Of a stretch of DNA of 22,510 nucleotides, positions 8,273 through 17,897 are shown piece by piece; position 1 is the stretch's first letter, and every line of letters begins with the position of its first letter. A model generated the notes under the pieces. The model saw nothing but the letters and a program-made list of their open reading frames with translations, was not told the origin of the DNA and made no database searches. The stretch spans positions 243,523-266,032 of the forward strand of contig BFEA01000888.1 in assembly GCA_003427395.1 (NCBI GenBank). The letters are read 5' to 3'. Both the position numbers and the translations under genes were made by a program. Source of the stretch: Chara braunii. Taxonomy: Eukaryota; Streptophyta; Charophyceae; Charales; Characeae.

Positions 8273-8327
8273 GGGATTGAACCCAAGACCTCCTGAATGC
8301 CACTTGCGTGCCTTACCAACTGAGCTA
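8273..8327 (-). promoter_or_regulatory. Internal RNA polymerase III promoter (A and B boxes)
   Basis: The A box TAGCTCAGTTGG (8316-8327, minus) fits the TRGYNNARNNG consensus, and the B box GGTTCAATCCC (8273-8283, minus) fits GGTTCRANNCC. Their 32-nt spacing is normal for a tRNA-type promoter. Confidence 0.75.
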
Positions 8328-8384
8328 GGCCGCTGGATCCACGCTATATTTCTCACAAGCACAGGGGCCCGGGAATCACCCCAC

Positions 8385-8414
8385 CAAAAAAAAAAAGAAA
8401 AAAAAAGAAAAAGG
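8385..8414 (+). mobile_element. 30-bp A-rich insertion with 9-bp TSD
   Basis: TCACCCCAC is found at 8376-8384 and 8415-8423. The insert is C, then A runs broken by single G, ending GG. Shorter duplication than the others, hence lower confidence. Confidence 0.6.
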
Positions 8415-8423
8415 TCACCCCAC

Positions 8424-8733
8424 AGAACAACCCGGATTCAACAAGATAAACACGCTCGGGCCCTTACCCAGCTGTAGGCTCATGTAACCAGGACCCTGCG
8501 CCTGGATACAAATGGCTCTCCCAAAATGAAAAAAATAGGAATAGAGGATGGGACCAACATCCCAGCCCAACCTTAACTTCTAGAGTGATTTGGGAACTTG
8601 ACACACTAAACTGGTTTCCTGACCTTTCATGGTGGCGAGCTAAACCGCTCGCCGTGACCAGTGGGGGAGAGCAGCCATGGCCCAACACTGACCCTACCTA
8701 ACTTGTTCAGTTTTGCTAATCTGGACAACAGAG
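8424..8733. other. No gene; one short hairpin
   Basis: No coding signal. GGCGAGC / GCTCGCC (8633-8652) forms a perfect 7-bp stem with a 6-nt loop. This is the DNA on the poly(A) side of LINE-B. Confidence 0.4.
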
Positions 8734-8820
8734 TTTTTTTTCTTTTTCTTTGGACAGATCTGTGTTTGGCATTACAAGTCTTGAACAGAGGTTGGGGACC
8801 TCACAATTCTAGCCGGATTG

Positions 8821-9060
8821 CTGGAGAACAGGTCCAGCGTCCTTTCTTAGGTAGCAGACTGGAAACAGATCCAGTGTCCTCGTTAGAAGAGGTTGAATGC
8901 AGGCTGGAACCGGGACCAGCATCCTTTCAGAAAGAGCAGTTCTAGAGGTACTAGCAAATTCTAGCAGTCTCTGCTTATTAAAGAGAGTAATGCCTGTTTA
9001 CAGAACAGAAACTACCCTATTTCACAGTCCATTGACTCCTTTGCTGGAAAACAGGTCCAG
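8821..9060 (-). repeat. Four mini-hairpins in the LINE-B 3' UTR
   Basis: CTGGAGAACAGGTCCAG (8821-8837), CTGGAAACAGATCCAG (8859-8874), CTGGAACCGGGACCAG (8904-8919) and CTGGAAAACAGGTCCAG (9044-9060) each form a 4-5 bp stem CTGG(A)/(T)CCAG around a 6-8 nt loop. Each is followed by a C[AG]TCCT-like run. They lie between the ORF2 stop and the tail. In some LINEs a 3' stem-loop is what the RT recognises, so these are candidate recognition structures (inference). Confidence 0.75.
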
Positions 9061-9209
9061 CGTCCTTGTTCTTCCGAGAGGACTGGATTACTCAACTAAT
9101 GCCTCAGTTCCTCAGTGGCAGGTCTTCCTTCCCATAACAGACGAGACATGAACACCTTCAAGTTGCCTGTTGGGGTTCCTCCTGCCCATTGAAACGGGTA
9201 CTCCCACTT

Positions 9210-9234
9210 TCTTTTTTTTTTTTTTTTTTTTTTT
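9210..9234 (-). mobile_element. 25-bp poly(T) insertion with 13-bp TSD inside LINE-B ORF2
   Basis: GGTACTCCCACTT is found at 9197-9209 and 9235-9247, flanking a T run broken by one C. The insert sits on the ORF2 codons for KWEY near the C-terminus and adds 38 bases in total, shifting the frame so that translation runs into Lys codons. Disregarding insert plus one TSD copy brings the downstream frame back in register for another 33 codons or so to the TAG at 9096-9098. Confidence 0.85.
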
Positions 9235-11809
9235 GGTACTCCCACTTCCTTATCTGTCTTGGAGGAGTGAAATCAGTCATTGCTTGCTTCTCTTTGAACT
9301 TCCTATATTCTTCCAGAATCAGTGTTCGTACAGAATTATATCTGAAGTTGTTCCTCAAAGCTGGCTGGGATGTGCTCATCCCTTTGAAGCGACTATCTCT
9401 TCTTGCCAGCCGTAACAGCCAGAAGGCAATGGCGCGAAATTTGAGTGCTATGTCCTTTCCTGTCACAGTGGTTGTATCTCCTGTGAGCACAAAGTGCTGG
9501 TTCCATCTGTTGGAGTCTCCATATGCCCTTCTCCACAAGTCTTGGACCCATTCCCAGAATCCACGTGCCACCACGCATTCCCACCACAGGTGCGCCGAAG
9601 ATTCCACTCTTGGGTAAGGGCATTGATCACAGAGTATGTTGATCTGCATTCCTTTCTCTGAGCACCATTCGGCTGTAGGTACGCAGGAGTGCATGTGCAG
9701 CCATTGCAGTCCTGCCATTCTGAGTTCTGTGATACCTTGAATCATCTGACAATAGAGAGGAAACCAAGTAGAGACAAAAGTGCAAAAACTCATGGACGGG
9801 GATGTCTTGTTCCAGGAGAGCCAGGATTGAGCAGTTAGTGTTGAGGATTTGGATTGCAGTCTGTATCCTACTTTCGGTTTGTAATTTTCTACTGATATCA
9901 TTTCGGTTTCCGTCGTCTCTGCAGTTCTGATCCATCCCACGCGAGTGCAGTCAAGACGTCTTTCCCCTAGGAGGGGGGGCTTCCTGCTGAACCTCGACTG
10001 CTGTAGACCAGTAGAGGAGACTGAGGGTTGTAGTCGAACGGGTCTTGCCCGTCTATGTTTTGTCACACTCAAAGAGTCACGTTGTGTCTGAAGTTGTTCA
10101 CCCTGAGCATCCCAGAGTTCTGCCAGGAACGTACATCCTTATTCTCCAGGACGTGAATGACGGATCCATGATGTACGGAGTCCATCCACCATGTATCCTC
10201 CAGCTAGTCGCCGTCCTCTTCCCTCAGGTATTGCAGCCAGGACGCCGGGACAGCTCCTATTATGGCATCCCTATGAGTCTGGATATTCTGTAAGCCCCTA
10301 AGCAGGTCTAATTTCCTCTAGAGTTTTCCAACGTTTGTGCATATCCCTCTTTGTAGCCATTTCCTGGCGAAGTTCCCTGGCAGTGCGGAGACTTCGAAGA
10401 CTCTGCCCGTCCCGCTTCATTTTGCTGGGTTTTCATATAGGCACGTTGTTAGTACTTCTTCAACAGAGGACGGTTCCTTGATGTATGAAGGAGATAGCTT
10501 GGACCAGGCTCTAAAAATCGGGCCCCAAGTTGGTGACTTTGTGTTTCTGAGTAGGGGTTGGAGGAGCAAGCAGTCGCATACGGCTTCTTCGTTTGTGAGA
10601 TTCCAATCAGCTGCTAGGAAGGCTAGGGCCAGACGTACCCACAGAGTGGTTTGGTGTGCTGTGAGGAGTCTAGCAGGCCATTTAGATAGGAGTGCTTTGT
10701 ATTGACTAGTTGGGTCAATCACTCCTAACCCCCCATTACATTTCTTCTCCGTGATTTTCCACCAAGCCAGTTTGGATATGCATGAAGGTAATTCTGAGTC
10801 CCCTTTCCAAATATATCTTGACAGCACTTGGCGAATCAACTGTGCCGACGTGTTAGATACCTCTCTGAACGATAGGATGTACCATATTGTCGAGAGGATA
10901 CACACGTTAGCCACCATTGTTCGCCCGAAAAGGGATAAAGATTTTCTTTTTGACCATTTTGAACATGCGTTTCTGATGCGTTCGTCCACTACCGAGTTTA
11001 GGAGTTTACTGCAGTCAGAGAAGGATACCAGAATGCCTAGGTATCTTTCGGAGTCTGAGTTGGTTAGGGTCCTGATGCCAATGTCTAGTGTCAGGGGTTC
11101 TCCATTTGGAGTCATTGCTACCGGTTTCTTCCAACTTACCTTCATTTCAGATGCTGCTTCATAGACTGTGATGCATTGTCTGAGTGCATTTAGGGAGCCT
11201 GGGGCGTTCTCAGCAATCGCAGAGAAGTCATCAGCCAACGCTGAGATCTTCAACGAGTATGATTGGCTTAGGGGGAGACTTCTAACTGGAGGGTGAGCTC
11301 TGACCATGTTCAACAAGACCTCCATTTGAATCACAAATAGGGAGGGTGCTAAGGAGCACCCTTGGCGGAGTGATCGTGAGATCATGATGGTGAATGGTGT
11401 AGAGACAAGGCCATTGACCGGTACTTTGCCTTGCGATCCACCGTAGAGGGCGCAAAACCATTTGATGAAATTATGACTCATTCCCACCCTTGTTAACGTA
11501 GCTTGGACAAAGGCTCAGTTAACCCTATCGTACGCTTTCTCGAAGTCAATGAAGATAACTGCAACGTTTGCGTTTCTTAATGTAATCAGTTCAATAGCCT
11601 GTGAGATTGTCATAATATTCTCTAGCACTTGTCTCCCTGGAACGAAGACGGATTGATCAGGTGCTACCAGTTTCTTCATCAGATGTGACAATCTTTTGGC
11701 CATTGTTTTGGCTAGTATTTTGCCTGCTACATTGAGGAGGGAAATGGGATGCCAATTCCAGATGTCTCTCTTGTCCCCCTTCTTATATAGCAAGGTAAGG
11801 ATTCCTTCC

Positions 11810-12153
11810 AACAACGATTTTGTCAAAACGGACATTTTTTATTTTTTTTACGAAATTGAAAGTTCACTCTGCAGCCAAAATTTGATGAAATTTTGGGTAG
11901 GGCGTTCTGAAAACACCCTACCCCCTCGATGTTTTTGGACTCAGCCAGAGTCCAAATACATGCAGGGGGGTACGGCGTTTTCAGAACGTCGTACCCCCTG
12001 CATGTATCTGGACTCTGGCTGAGTCCAAAAACATCGAGGGGGTAGGGCGTTTTCAGAACGCCCTACCCAAAATTTCATCAAATTTTGGTTGCAGAGTGGA
12101 CTTTCAATTTCGTACAAAAAATAAAAATTGTCCGTTTTGACGAAATCGCTGTT
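11810..12153. mobile_element. 344-bp palindromic DNA element inserted in LINE-B RT, 4-bp TSD
   Basis: The whole element is one near-perfect inverted repeat centred near 11981. Termini are AACAACGATTTTGTC on the left and, complementing it, GACGAAATCGCTGTT on the right. TTCC directly flanks both ends (11806-11809 and 12154-12157). Nested in it are three smaller palindromes of the type GGGTAGGGCGTT..AACGCCCTACCC at about 11897-11925, 11970-11995 and 12040-12068. Element plus TSD is 348 bp, a multiple of three, and the RT frame is the same on both sides: blocks ..VGHRTTE and GILTLLYKKGD become adjacent without it. No coding capacity for a transposase. Superfamily unclear. Confidence 0.88.
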
Positions 12154-13727
12154 TTCCGTGGTTCGATGGCCCACTTTGGCCCCATCCAAGATGGCATTAA
12201 AGACTCTTACCATCTCTGGACCAAGAACATTCCAAAACATGGCGTACAACTCGACAGGAAGTCCGTCGAGTCCCAGACATTTGCCTTTGGCCATACTTTT
12301 TAGGGCTTCTGTCAATTATGTGAGTGTAATAGGAATTTCCAGTTATTTTTCCTCCTCCTTAGAGAGGATGCGCTATGTAGAATTTCACAATAAGTTCTCC
12401 TGCACCTGGTCCACGACAGGGGCACCTAGTTCCTTCTCTGACGTCAGGAGGACCTAGTAGAAGGATCTTACGTATTGTAGGATCCGTTGCAGATCTAGCC
12501 ACTGGATCGTCCGGATTGAAGGGGGGCTACATTTCGACCATCGAGGAGGCGGTTAGTCTTCCCCTATCTGGTTTCAAGGTGTTATTATTCATTCTTTCTG
12601 CTTCAATTATTTTGTTTATTTGTCTGTAATTTTCCCATGCTTCGTGCTTGGCTATTTGTTCCTCTTGCCATTCTTGCAGCCATTTGGTCCGACGTCTCAG
12701 CCATACATCGTCCGATAAGGATGTAAATCCCTGGTTTGCCTCTACTTTTTCGATGTTCTTTTTATAACAGATTTCTCTCATTCTCCTGTTCACCGCTTTG
12801 ATACGAGAGAACATGTTAAGATGGGCTGCTATAAGGTGGGGTCCTTTGTCTAACCATTCTCCTGGACTGTTATAGTAGAGGTCTGTAAAACTCCTCCATT
12901 CTTCCCAAAATTCCACCACTCAGTCGCACATACCCGGGTCTTCAAATATGTGCATACTGAGCCTAAAACAACCCCTGCCCCTTTCCAATGATGCCCCATT
13001 GTTCAAGGAGATTGAGACCGGTTCGTGATCTGAAAGGTTCCCTATTAAGATGTCTGTTTGAGATATCAGGGGTATAGTTTGCTCATTGACAAAGATGACG
13101 TTCAATCTTCTTCTTGGTCGTTCCCCCGTTTCGGATATGTTATTAAAGACCCATGTGAACGCGATCTCGTCCGGGTGGAAGGACTGATTGGGATCAAACA
13201 GATTATTCTCTGCTATCACCTCACATAGTGCCAATGACTCCATAGGATGCGATAGTGGAGTGGTGAAGTTAAAAGTTTGGGTTAGGGACCGTGTTCCAAT
13301 CCCCCCTGATAATGATGTGATCAGTTCTGGGAATCACGTCGTTGAGGGAATGGATAAATGAGATTTTCTCGGTGTGATCGGATGGGGGGAGGCGTATACT
13401 GACATAATTCCCCAAGAAGTCTCATTGAGGGTCTGTATCATTTTGGCACATTTTCCAAATGAATCGAAATCAATACTCAAGATGGTGCATGAAAGAGATT
13501 TATGGATTAGGATACCACATCCCCCCTTTGTCCCATCAGCAGGGGCCCATGCTTGGGGTCCGTTCCACCAGCTCTTGAGTTCATTTATCATGTCCGTGTC
13601 TAGTTTGGATTCCTGGATCAATATAATTTGTACTCTTTGCTCATGGATCTAGGATTCAAGGCGAGCTTTCTTAAATTTCTGGTTCATGTCCACTAATCCA
13701 CGGACATTCCACGACGCTATCTTTATA

Positions 13728-13738
13728 CTATTGTCCAT
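13728..13738 (-). promoter_or_regulatory. 11-nt overlap of ORF1 stop and ORF2 start
   Basis: On the minus strand ATGGACAATAG contains the ORF2 start (ATG) and the ORF1 stop (TAG). ORF2 begins one base later than an ORF1 codon, i.e. in the +1 frame. This close overlap suggests termination-reinitiation or another coupled mechanism for ORF2 translation (inference). Confidence 0.7.
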
Positions 13739-15720
13739 TTCTTACTGGGTGCAGGCTGCCAGGTTGGATCCGTGCGTCTGCTGAAGGTACCTGTGCTCGG
13801 CTGAGTTGTGGGTGATCCCAAGGAGCTTTGAGTGCATCGCTTATGAACTTGGAGTGCAACTTCATGTCTTTGGAAAGGAGATCATTCACATCTGTGATGA
13901 TCTCCCCCTTGATTTCATCACCCAATAGAGTTGTACGTTGTTCCTCGTTGTTGTTAGCCTTGAACCATGCAATCGGATCCCAATACAAACCCTTCCCTGC
14001 AAACTGAAAGTTTGTGCCTGGTATCAAGGAAGCATCCAGACAGACCGAGTGGACTGTGTAGGTGGCGCCTGTGACACCAGTCTTCAGTACAGTAATCATT
14101 GGGAGGTGAGGGATTGGGAGAACGTAGAATTTCTTATCCAACATTCTTCTTGCCATGGGGCCTGGTTCCGGTGGAGTCTTGATGGATAAGGAGGGGATCT
14201 GCAAATCTTCCTTCTGTTCAGAGCGCAACAACATTTGTGGTCCCTGATTGCTGCTCTTGAGAATTAGTGGCACAGCCACATAGTTCCGAGTCTGATTTGG
14301 GGGAGAGGGGATCCCTACCAGGTAATCTGTGGCCGCGCTCACGTCCCCGTTGTCATTCCGAGAACGCTTCGGGGAAGAAAGGGAATGTTGTTGAGACAGT
14401 ACACCTGGGGGGATGGCCAGCCTAAGCTGGTCCTGCTGAGATGCGGGTGTTGGGACCATCTCCACTTCCGGGGTCGCAGTTCCGGAAGCTGGATGATTCA
14501 GAATAACCTGTTGTTCCTTACCAACGCCTGGTGCTGCAGGGACGACTGCTCTCCAGCCTGTGGTTGGGATGCGAAATTGCCTAGTGCCCAAACCAGGTGC
14601 AGATCCTCCGGGGATTCCTTTAGTTCCGCCTTGTGGTTGCTGCTTGGCTGGAGAGGAGGGGCGATGGTTTTTACCCCTCCCCCCTGAGCCTGCAAGATTT
14701 TTGTGTTGTTTGTCGGTTTGTTTGTCCTGCGGATCAGAGTCAATCCACCGGTACTTTGTGATGGATTGTTTTCCTTTGGATCTGGGATTCTGTGTCTATT
14801 TCCCTTTTCCTGAAGGCATTCGTTCGTAGGTAGGATTGGACCATGAGTTCATTCCTTGTATGAAGGCGGGGTCTGCAGATTCATTACTTGCCTTCTTGGA
14901 GTCTGTTTCTTCTCTAGTGCAGTTGGGACAGTTCAGCGAAACATGTTCGTGACCATATCTTCGGCAGGATGTGCACCACAAGGTGTTGCTGTCCACTATC
15001 TCGCCCGTGAGTTTTCCGTTCGAGGTCACGATCCGGAGACTGTTTTGAAACTTGGCCTCAGTGCTGGGGTCCAGTCCAAACTTCAGATTGGCTAAGGTAG
15101 GATCTTGTGGGTCCTTGACTGGGTCAATTCCTCGATGATCTTACCAGAGCCCTTCTCTATACCAGATCTGATAAACATTGAGGCGTCAAAGGGAAAACGA
15201 AGAGTCAGGACCCAGTAGTTCTTCTTTTTGTCTTCATCCTTTTTTTTCTCCCATTCAGCGTTATGCAACCACTTTCTAAACAGAATCATAAACAATTGAT
15301 TGTTTTCTCTGAATTTGGTCATCCCTTTTCTTATCATCCAATCATAAACCCCTTGGTGTTTTGCCACGTAGGTGACTTGTGCTCTTCCTTCAATGTGAGA
15401 GAGGCCCCTTGGGGTGAGGACATGTTCCTCATCCATGTCGAATCTTTAATTGAACGAACCAAGTCCAACTTTTTGTCGTTCGGGAGATTCTTTGCTGCGC
15501 CTTGAAACAAAATGGCTACAGTTTGTTCCTCGAGGAAATTGTCCTTGATATCATTGATCTCTTCTGTGGGCCGTATTTCTAAGCAACTGTCCTCCTCGTC
15601 AATTGTGACATCTATAAATTATGACACGTCTTGAGAGGTGTAGTTAAGATACCACCCCTTGACCATTTGGTGAGCCTGTCTGTGTCCGAAGACGATGTCT
15701 GTTCTGGCGGCACAACGAAA
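13728..15720 (-). pseudogene. LINE-B ORF1: nucleic-acid-binding protein with zinc knuckle
   Basis: Encodes the RNA-binding protein that packages LINE RNA in the cytoplasm. N-terminal part: MVKGWYLNY (15666) onward, then FQGAAKNLPNDKKL and, after a frameshift near 15440, VTYVAKHQGVYDWMIRKGM and YWVLTLRFPFDASMFIRSGI. A further frameshift near 15130 leads to LANLKFGLDP, LRIVTSNGKLTGEI and WCTSCRRYGHEHVSLNCPNC, a CCHC-like knuckle. The rest is Pro/Gln/Ser-rich and open to the stop TAG at 13728-13730, with one internal TAG at 14796-14798. N-terminal TAA near 15615. The layout (folded N-terminal domain, then CCHC knuckle, then low-complexity tail) matches plant LINE ORF1 proteins. The true start codon is uncertain. 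Confidence 0.8.
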
Positions 15721-15906
15721 GGTTGTTGGGCAGCACTACTGCCCCCTGAGGAATTCATTCGTCAGTCTAACCTATGCCGGTAGGGGTATGTTTATAAGTT
15801 TCTGTCAAGATGATTATCTACAGCAGATCAGGGCTAAAGGGCGTGACTTTCTACCGTCTGTGGAGCCAGGTGCAGATAAAATCAACAGCCAGGCTATGTG
15901 ACACCC

Positions 15907-15946
15907 GCGGCCTAGGCCGCAGGCATTTCGGCCGCGGCCGCGGCCG
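15907..15946. repeat. GC-only palindromes
   Basis: GCGGCCTAGGCCGC (15907-15920) and CGGCCGCGGCCGCGGCCG (15929-15946) are both perfect palindromes, 8 bases apart, in otherwise AT-balanced DNA. They lie just upstream of the inferred 5' end of LINE-B. Function unknown. Confidence 0.8.
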
Positions 15947-15970
15947 ATGAGGCCCGATCCGCAGCCTGGT

Positions 15971-16673
15971 TTTTCAATACCCCCCCCCCCAAAAAAAAAA
16001 AACGTAAAAATAAAAAATAAAAAAATATGGGGGTGTAGGGCTTCAAAAACCCTACACTCCTATTTTTTTTTTTTGGAATCTGATTTTGTTTAGGATTTTT
16101 TAAAAATAAAAAACTAAAATCGATTAAAATATATATATATATATATATATAAAGAAAAGCAGAATTTTTTTTTTATCATTTTTTTTCATGAGATATATGG
16201 TCCCTGAGTTCACCTGTATTTTTTAAAAAAATGAATTTCTGATTTTTGCAGGGAAATGAGGTGTTTAAAAAAAATGCAGAGCCATCAATACTTGGCCCAG
16301 CTATCAGCCACAGAGACAAATAGAGTAGAAACGTTTCTAGTCGGATGAATCTGGGCGCTCCTGCAGTGGTCCATATGTTTCCTAAAATTGTGGCTTGTTA
16401 ACCGGCATGACTTTAGGAAGTACTGGTGGTTTAACCGCGATGTCTACCCACACCCTTCCCTCCTTGAAAGACTCCTCTCACCTCTGGTGGTATTTGAATT
16501 GAATTTGCAGCCTTGGTGTTTCTGGCATGAATGTATTGGGTGAGCCACATGTGGTTTACAGTGTCCGTGGACACATCAGCTTCAAGTTGGTCCAAGTAGT
16601 AGACTGTTCGGGGTAGTGCAAATATGGAAAGCGCAAAGCAAAGCGAAGAGAACACAAAGAAAGTGCCTTTTAG
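15971..16673. other. AT-rich low-complexity DNA; no gene
   Basis: A C12-A12 junction near 15980 is followed by A/T-rich sequence, a hairpin at 16027-16063 (stem ATGGGGGTGTAGGG against CCCTACACTCCTAT, two mismatches, flanked by A-rich and T-rich arms) and an (AT)n run at 16130-16151. The hairpin resembles the GTAGGG..CCCTAC inner palindromes of the 11810-12153 element and may be a worn relative. 16300-16670 shows nothing recognisable. Confidence 0.5.
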
Positions 16674-16776
16674 TTAAAATTGAAATATTTTGCTGGAGTG
16701 ACGAAACTGAGCTTCGAACGGTGTTGTGTGATTTGAATCATCCTCCAATGAGTGAACCCACAATGTTGCATTGCGT

Positions 16777-16777
<1 letters not shown>

Positions 16778-16816
<39 letters not shown>
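16778..16816 (-). repeat. Poly(T) run, possible further retroinsertion
   Basis: About 39 T. TTGCGT flanks it on both sides (16771-16776 and 16815-16820). Only 6 bp, so a target-site duplication is possible but weak. A 10-bp direct repeat ATCCTCCAAT (16740-16749, 16828-16837) also surrounds it and is an alternative duplication. Confidence 0.45.
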
Positions 16817-16818
<2 letters not shown>

Positions 16819-16837
16819 GTTTTGATAATCCTCCAAT

Positions 16838-17897
16838 TAACGTATGCTAATAACCTAAAACTTCTAAAGGTACGGCGTCCTTGAGGCGAGCAGCGGTGGA
16901 TCACTAATGCAAGCAGCGCTATTCGCGTACTGCCTGTATGCGAGAACTTGCTATCGGAGTGGCGCAGACACTAAGGAAATGCACACATGGGCGTGAGGTG
17001 GGATAGTAGTCTACCAGGGGCGATACCAAGCCACCGGCCATAGCTGACCTTGGTCAGATGTTACCGGCATTCCCCGTGGTTTCGAGATCGGACGGAGAAG
17101 ATAGTGGGGTTGAACACGGGGCAGGGTTTGCATGCCGCCAATATACCATACATGAAACTTGATCAGGGGTGGTGCCCCCCTGGTCTTAGATATGGATTGC
17201 TGGTATTAGAAGTTGTTCGTGATGGAGCTGAAGACGTACATGGACTGCTGCGATGTTTACATGGACTGTAGCGACTCTGGTCTTAGTCCCCTTGCTGTTG
17301 TGGAGGCCTGGGCGACTATGGCATGATAAGGTTTCGCTCAGCCTATTGTTGACAAATGTTGGCGATCTTCTTCCTCGTCATGATAGAGGAATACTTTCTC
17401 TGGTTGTGTTGTATTTCGTTTTCTATTAGCGTATTCTTACGTTTTGGGTGTGTTTGTGGTTTGTGGAATTCCTATTGAATTTCCTAATTTTGTCGTTAGG
17501 ATTTGTTAATTTTGTTCTCGTTTTTTACTGCATCTAGTTTTCTGAGCGTTCCCTTGTTGTTTACTACAATTAGATTCTTGGGATTTTATTACTTTTTTGT
17601 TGTAGGAATTGCAATTTCAGCCTGTTGATTACCATATTAGGCGGGATCTGTATCTGTTTAGCCGAGTTAGGCGAACATTTTTTAATTTTTAAGTTCTTCT
17701 GTCGGTAGCATGAAGGAATTTCGATCCCTTCCGTGGATTTCTGCTTACTCTAGCAGATGTTTATTTTTTGTTTTCTGGTTTCGTAATGGTTGGAGTTTTT
17801 GTTGCATGTGTGGTCTCTTCTGTTTTTTTAAATTGCTGATTGTTTTTTGGTCGGAGCTGATATGGTGCCTTTTTATGGTTACTCGAGACAATTTGGA
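16838..17897. other. Interior of the TIR element; no gene recognised
   Basis: 16900-17290 is balanced in composition and 17380-17660 is T-rich in the manner of an intron or UTR. No frame resembles a known protein. GGTGGATCAC at 16903-16912 is a short chance resemblance to rRNA and is not continued. Confidence 0.4.

Larger units (their letters stand above)
8033..8335 (-). mobile_element. tRNA-derived SINE-like element (minus strand)
   Basis: Reading on the minus strand from about 8335, the sequence opens with a tRNA-like head: TAGCTCAGTTGGTAAGGCA (D-arm/A box), then GGTCTTGGGTTCAATCCCCA (T-arm/B box). The acceptor and anticodon stems do not pair properly, so it is a tRNA relic and not a functional tRNA gene. 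Downstream comes a non-tRNA body that includes a tandem duplication. The 3' end is not defined. Such elements are transcribed by RNA polymerase III and moved by LINE proteins. The tRNA of origin cannot be named. Confidence 0.65.
9096..13738 (-). pseudogene. LINE-B ORF2: APE-type endonuclease, reverse transcriptase, zf-RVT
   Basis: Domains in order. Endonuclease: IKIASWNVRGL (start ATG at 13738), QESKL with the catalytic Glu, WAPADGTKGGCGILIHKSL, GDWN (13293-13304, out of frame) and SDHEPVSISL. Linker: 12919-12527. RT: KCLGLDGLPVELY, GILTLLYKKGD, VFVPGRQVLENI, IDFEKAYDRVN, RQGCSLAPSLF and ISALADDFSAI, where Leu stands at the usual Phe/Tyr before ADD. Connection: SLSLFGRTMVANVCILSTIWYILSF split, and NGGLGVIDP. 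Zinc domain: CDQCPYPRVESSAHLWWEC and FWEWV (about 9580-9640). Stops at 13649, 12920 and 11515 fall at positions that are Trp in relatives. Frames shift near 13330, 13260, 12400 and 10415. The natural stop is 9096-9098, reached if the 9210-9234 insertion is ignored. Confidence 0.92.
8734..15760 (-). mobile_element. LINE-B: near full-length L1-clade-like non-LTR retrotransposon
   Basis: Read on the minus strand: ORF1 (about 15720-13728), ORF2 (13738-9096) and a 3' UTR of about 350 bp that ends in an A-rich tail at 8734-8751 (written on the plus strand as T8-C-T5-C-T3). About 7 kb in all, the size of an intact plant L1-like element. Frameshifts, stop codons and two later insertions (11810-12153 and 9210-9234) make it non-functional. 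The 5' end is not sharply defined; I place it just beyond the last ORF1-like codons. I found no target-site duplication: the sequence next to the tail (TCTGGACAACAGAG) is not repeated near 15700-16000. Confidence 0.87.

Noticed and set aside
8260-8340. Functional tRNA gene on the minus strand
   Set aside because: A and B boxes are present, but the acceptor and anticodon stems do not pair, so it is a tRNA-derived relic.
1591-11517. Genetic code in which TGA encodes Trp
   Set aside because: TAG also replaces a likely Trp codon, and frameshifts show these are decaying copies; mutation is simpler.
16896-16935. Possible 5.8S rRNA start (GGTGGATCAC)
   Set aside because: The match is only about ten bases and the following sequence does not resemble rRNA.
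17085-17110. Resemblance to U6 snRNA (ACGGAGAAGATAG)
   Set aside because: Short match only; the rest of U6 is missing.
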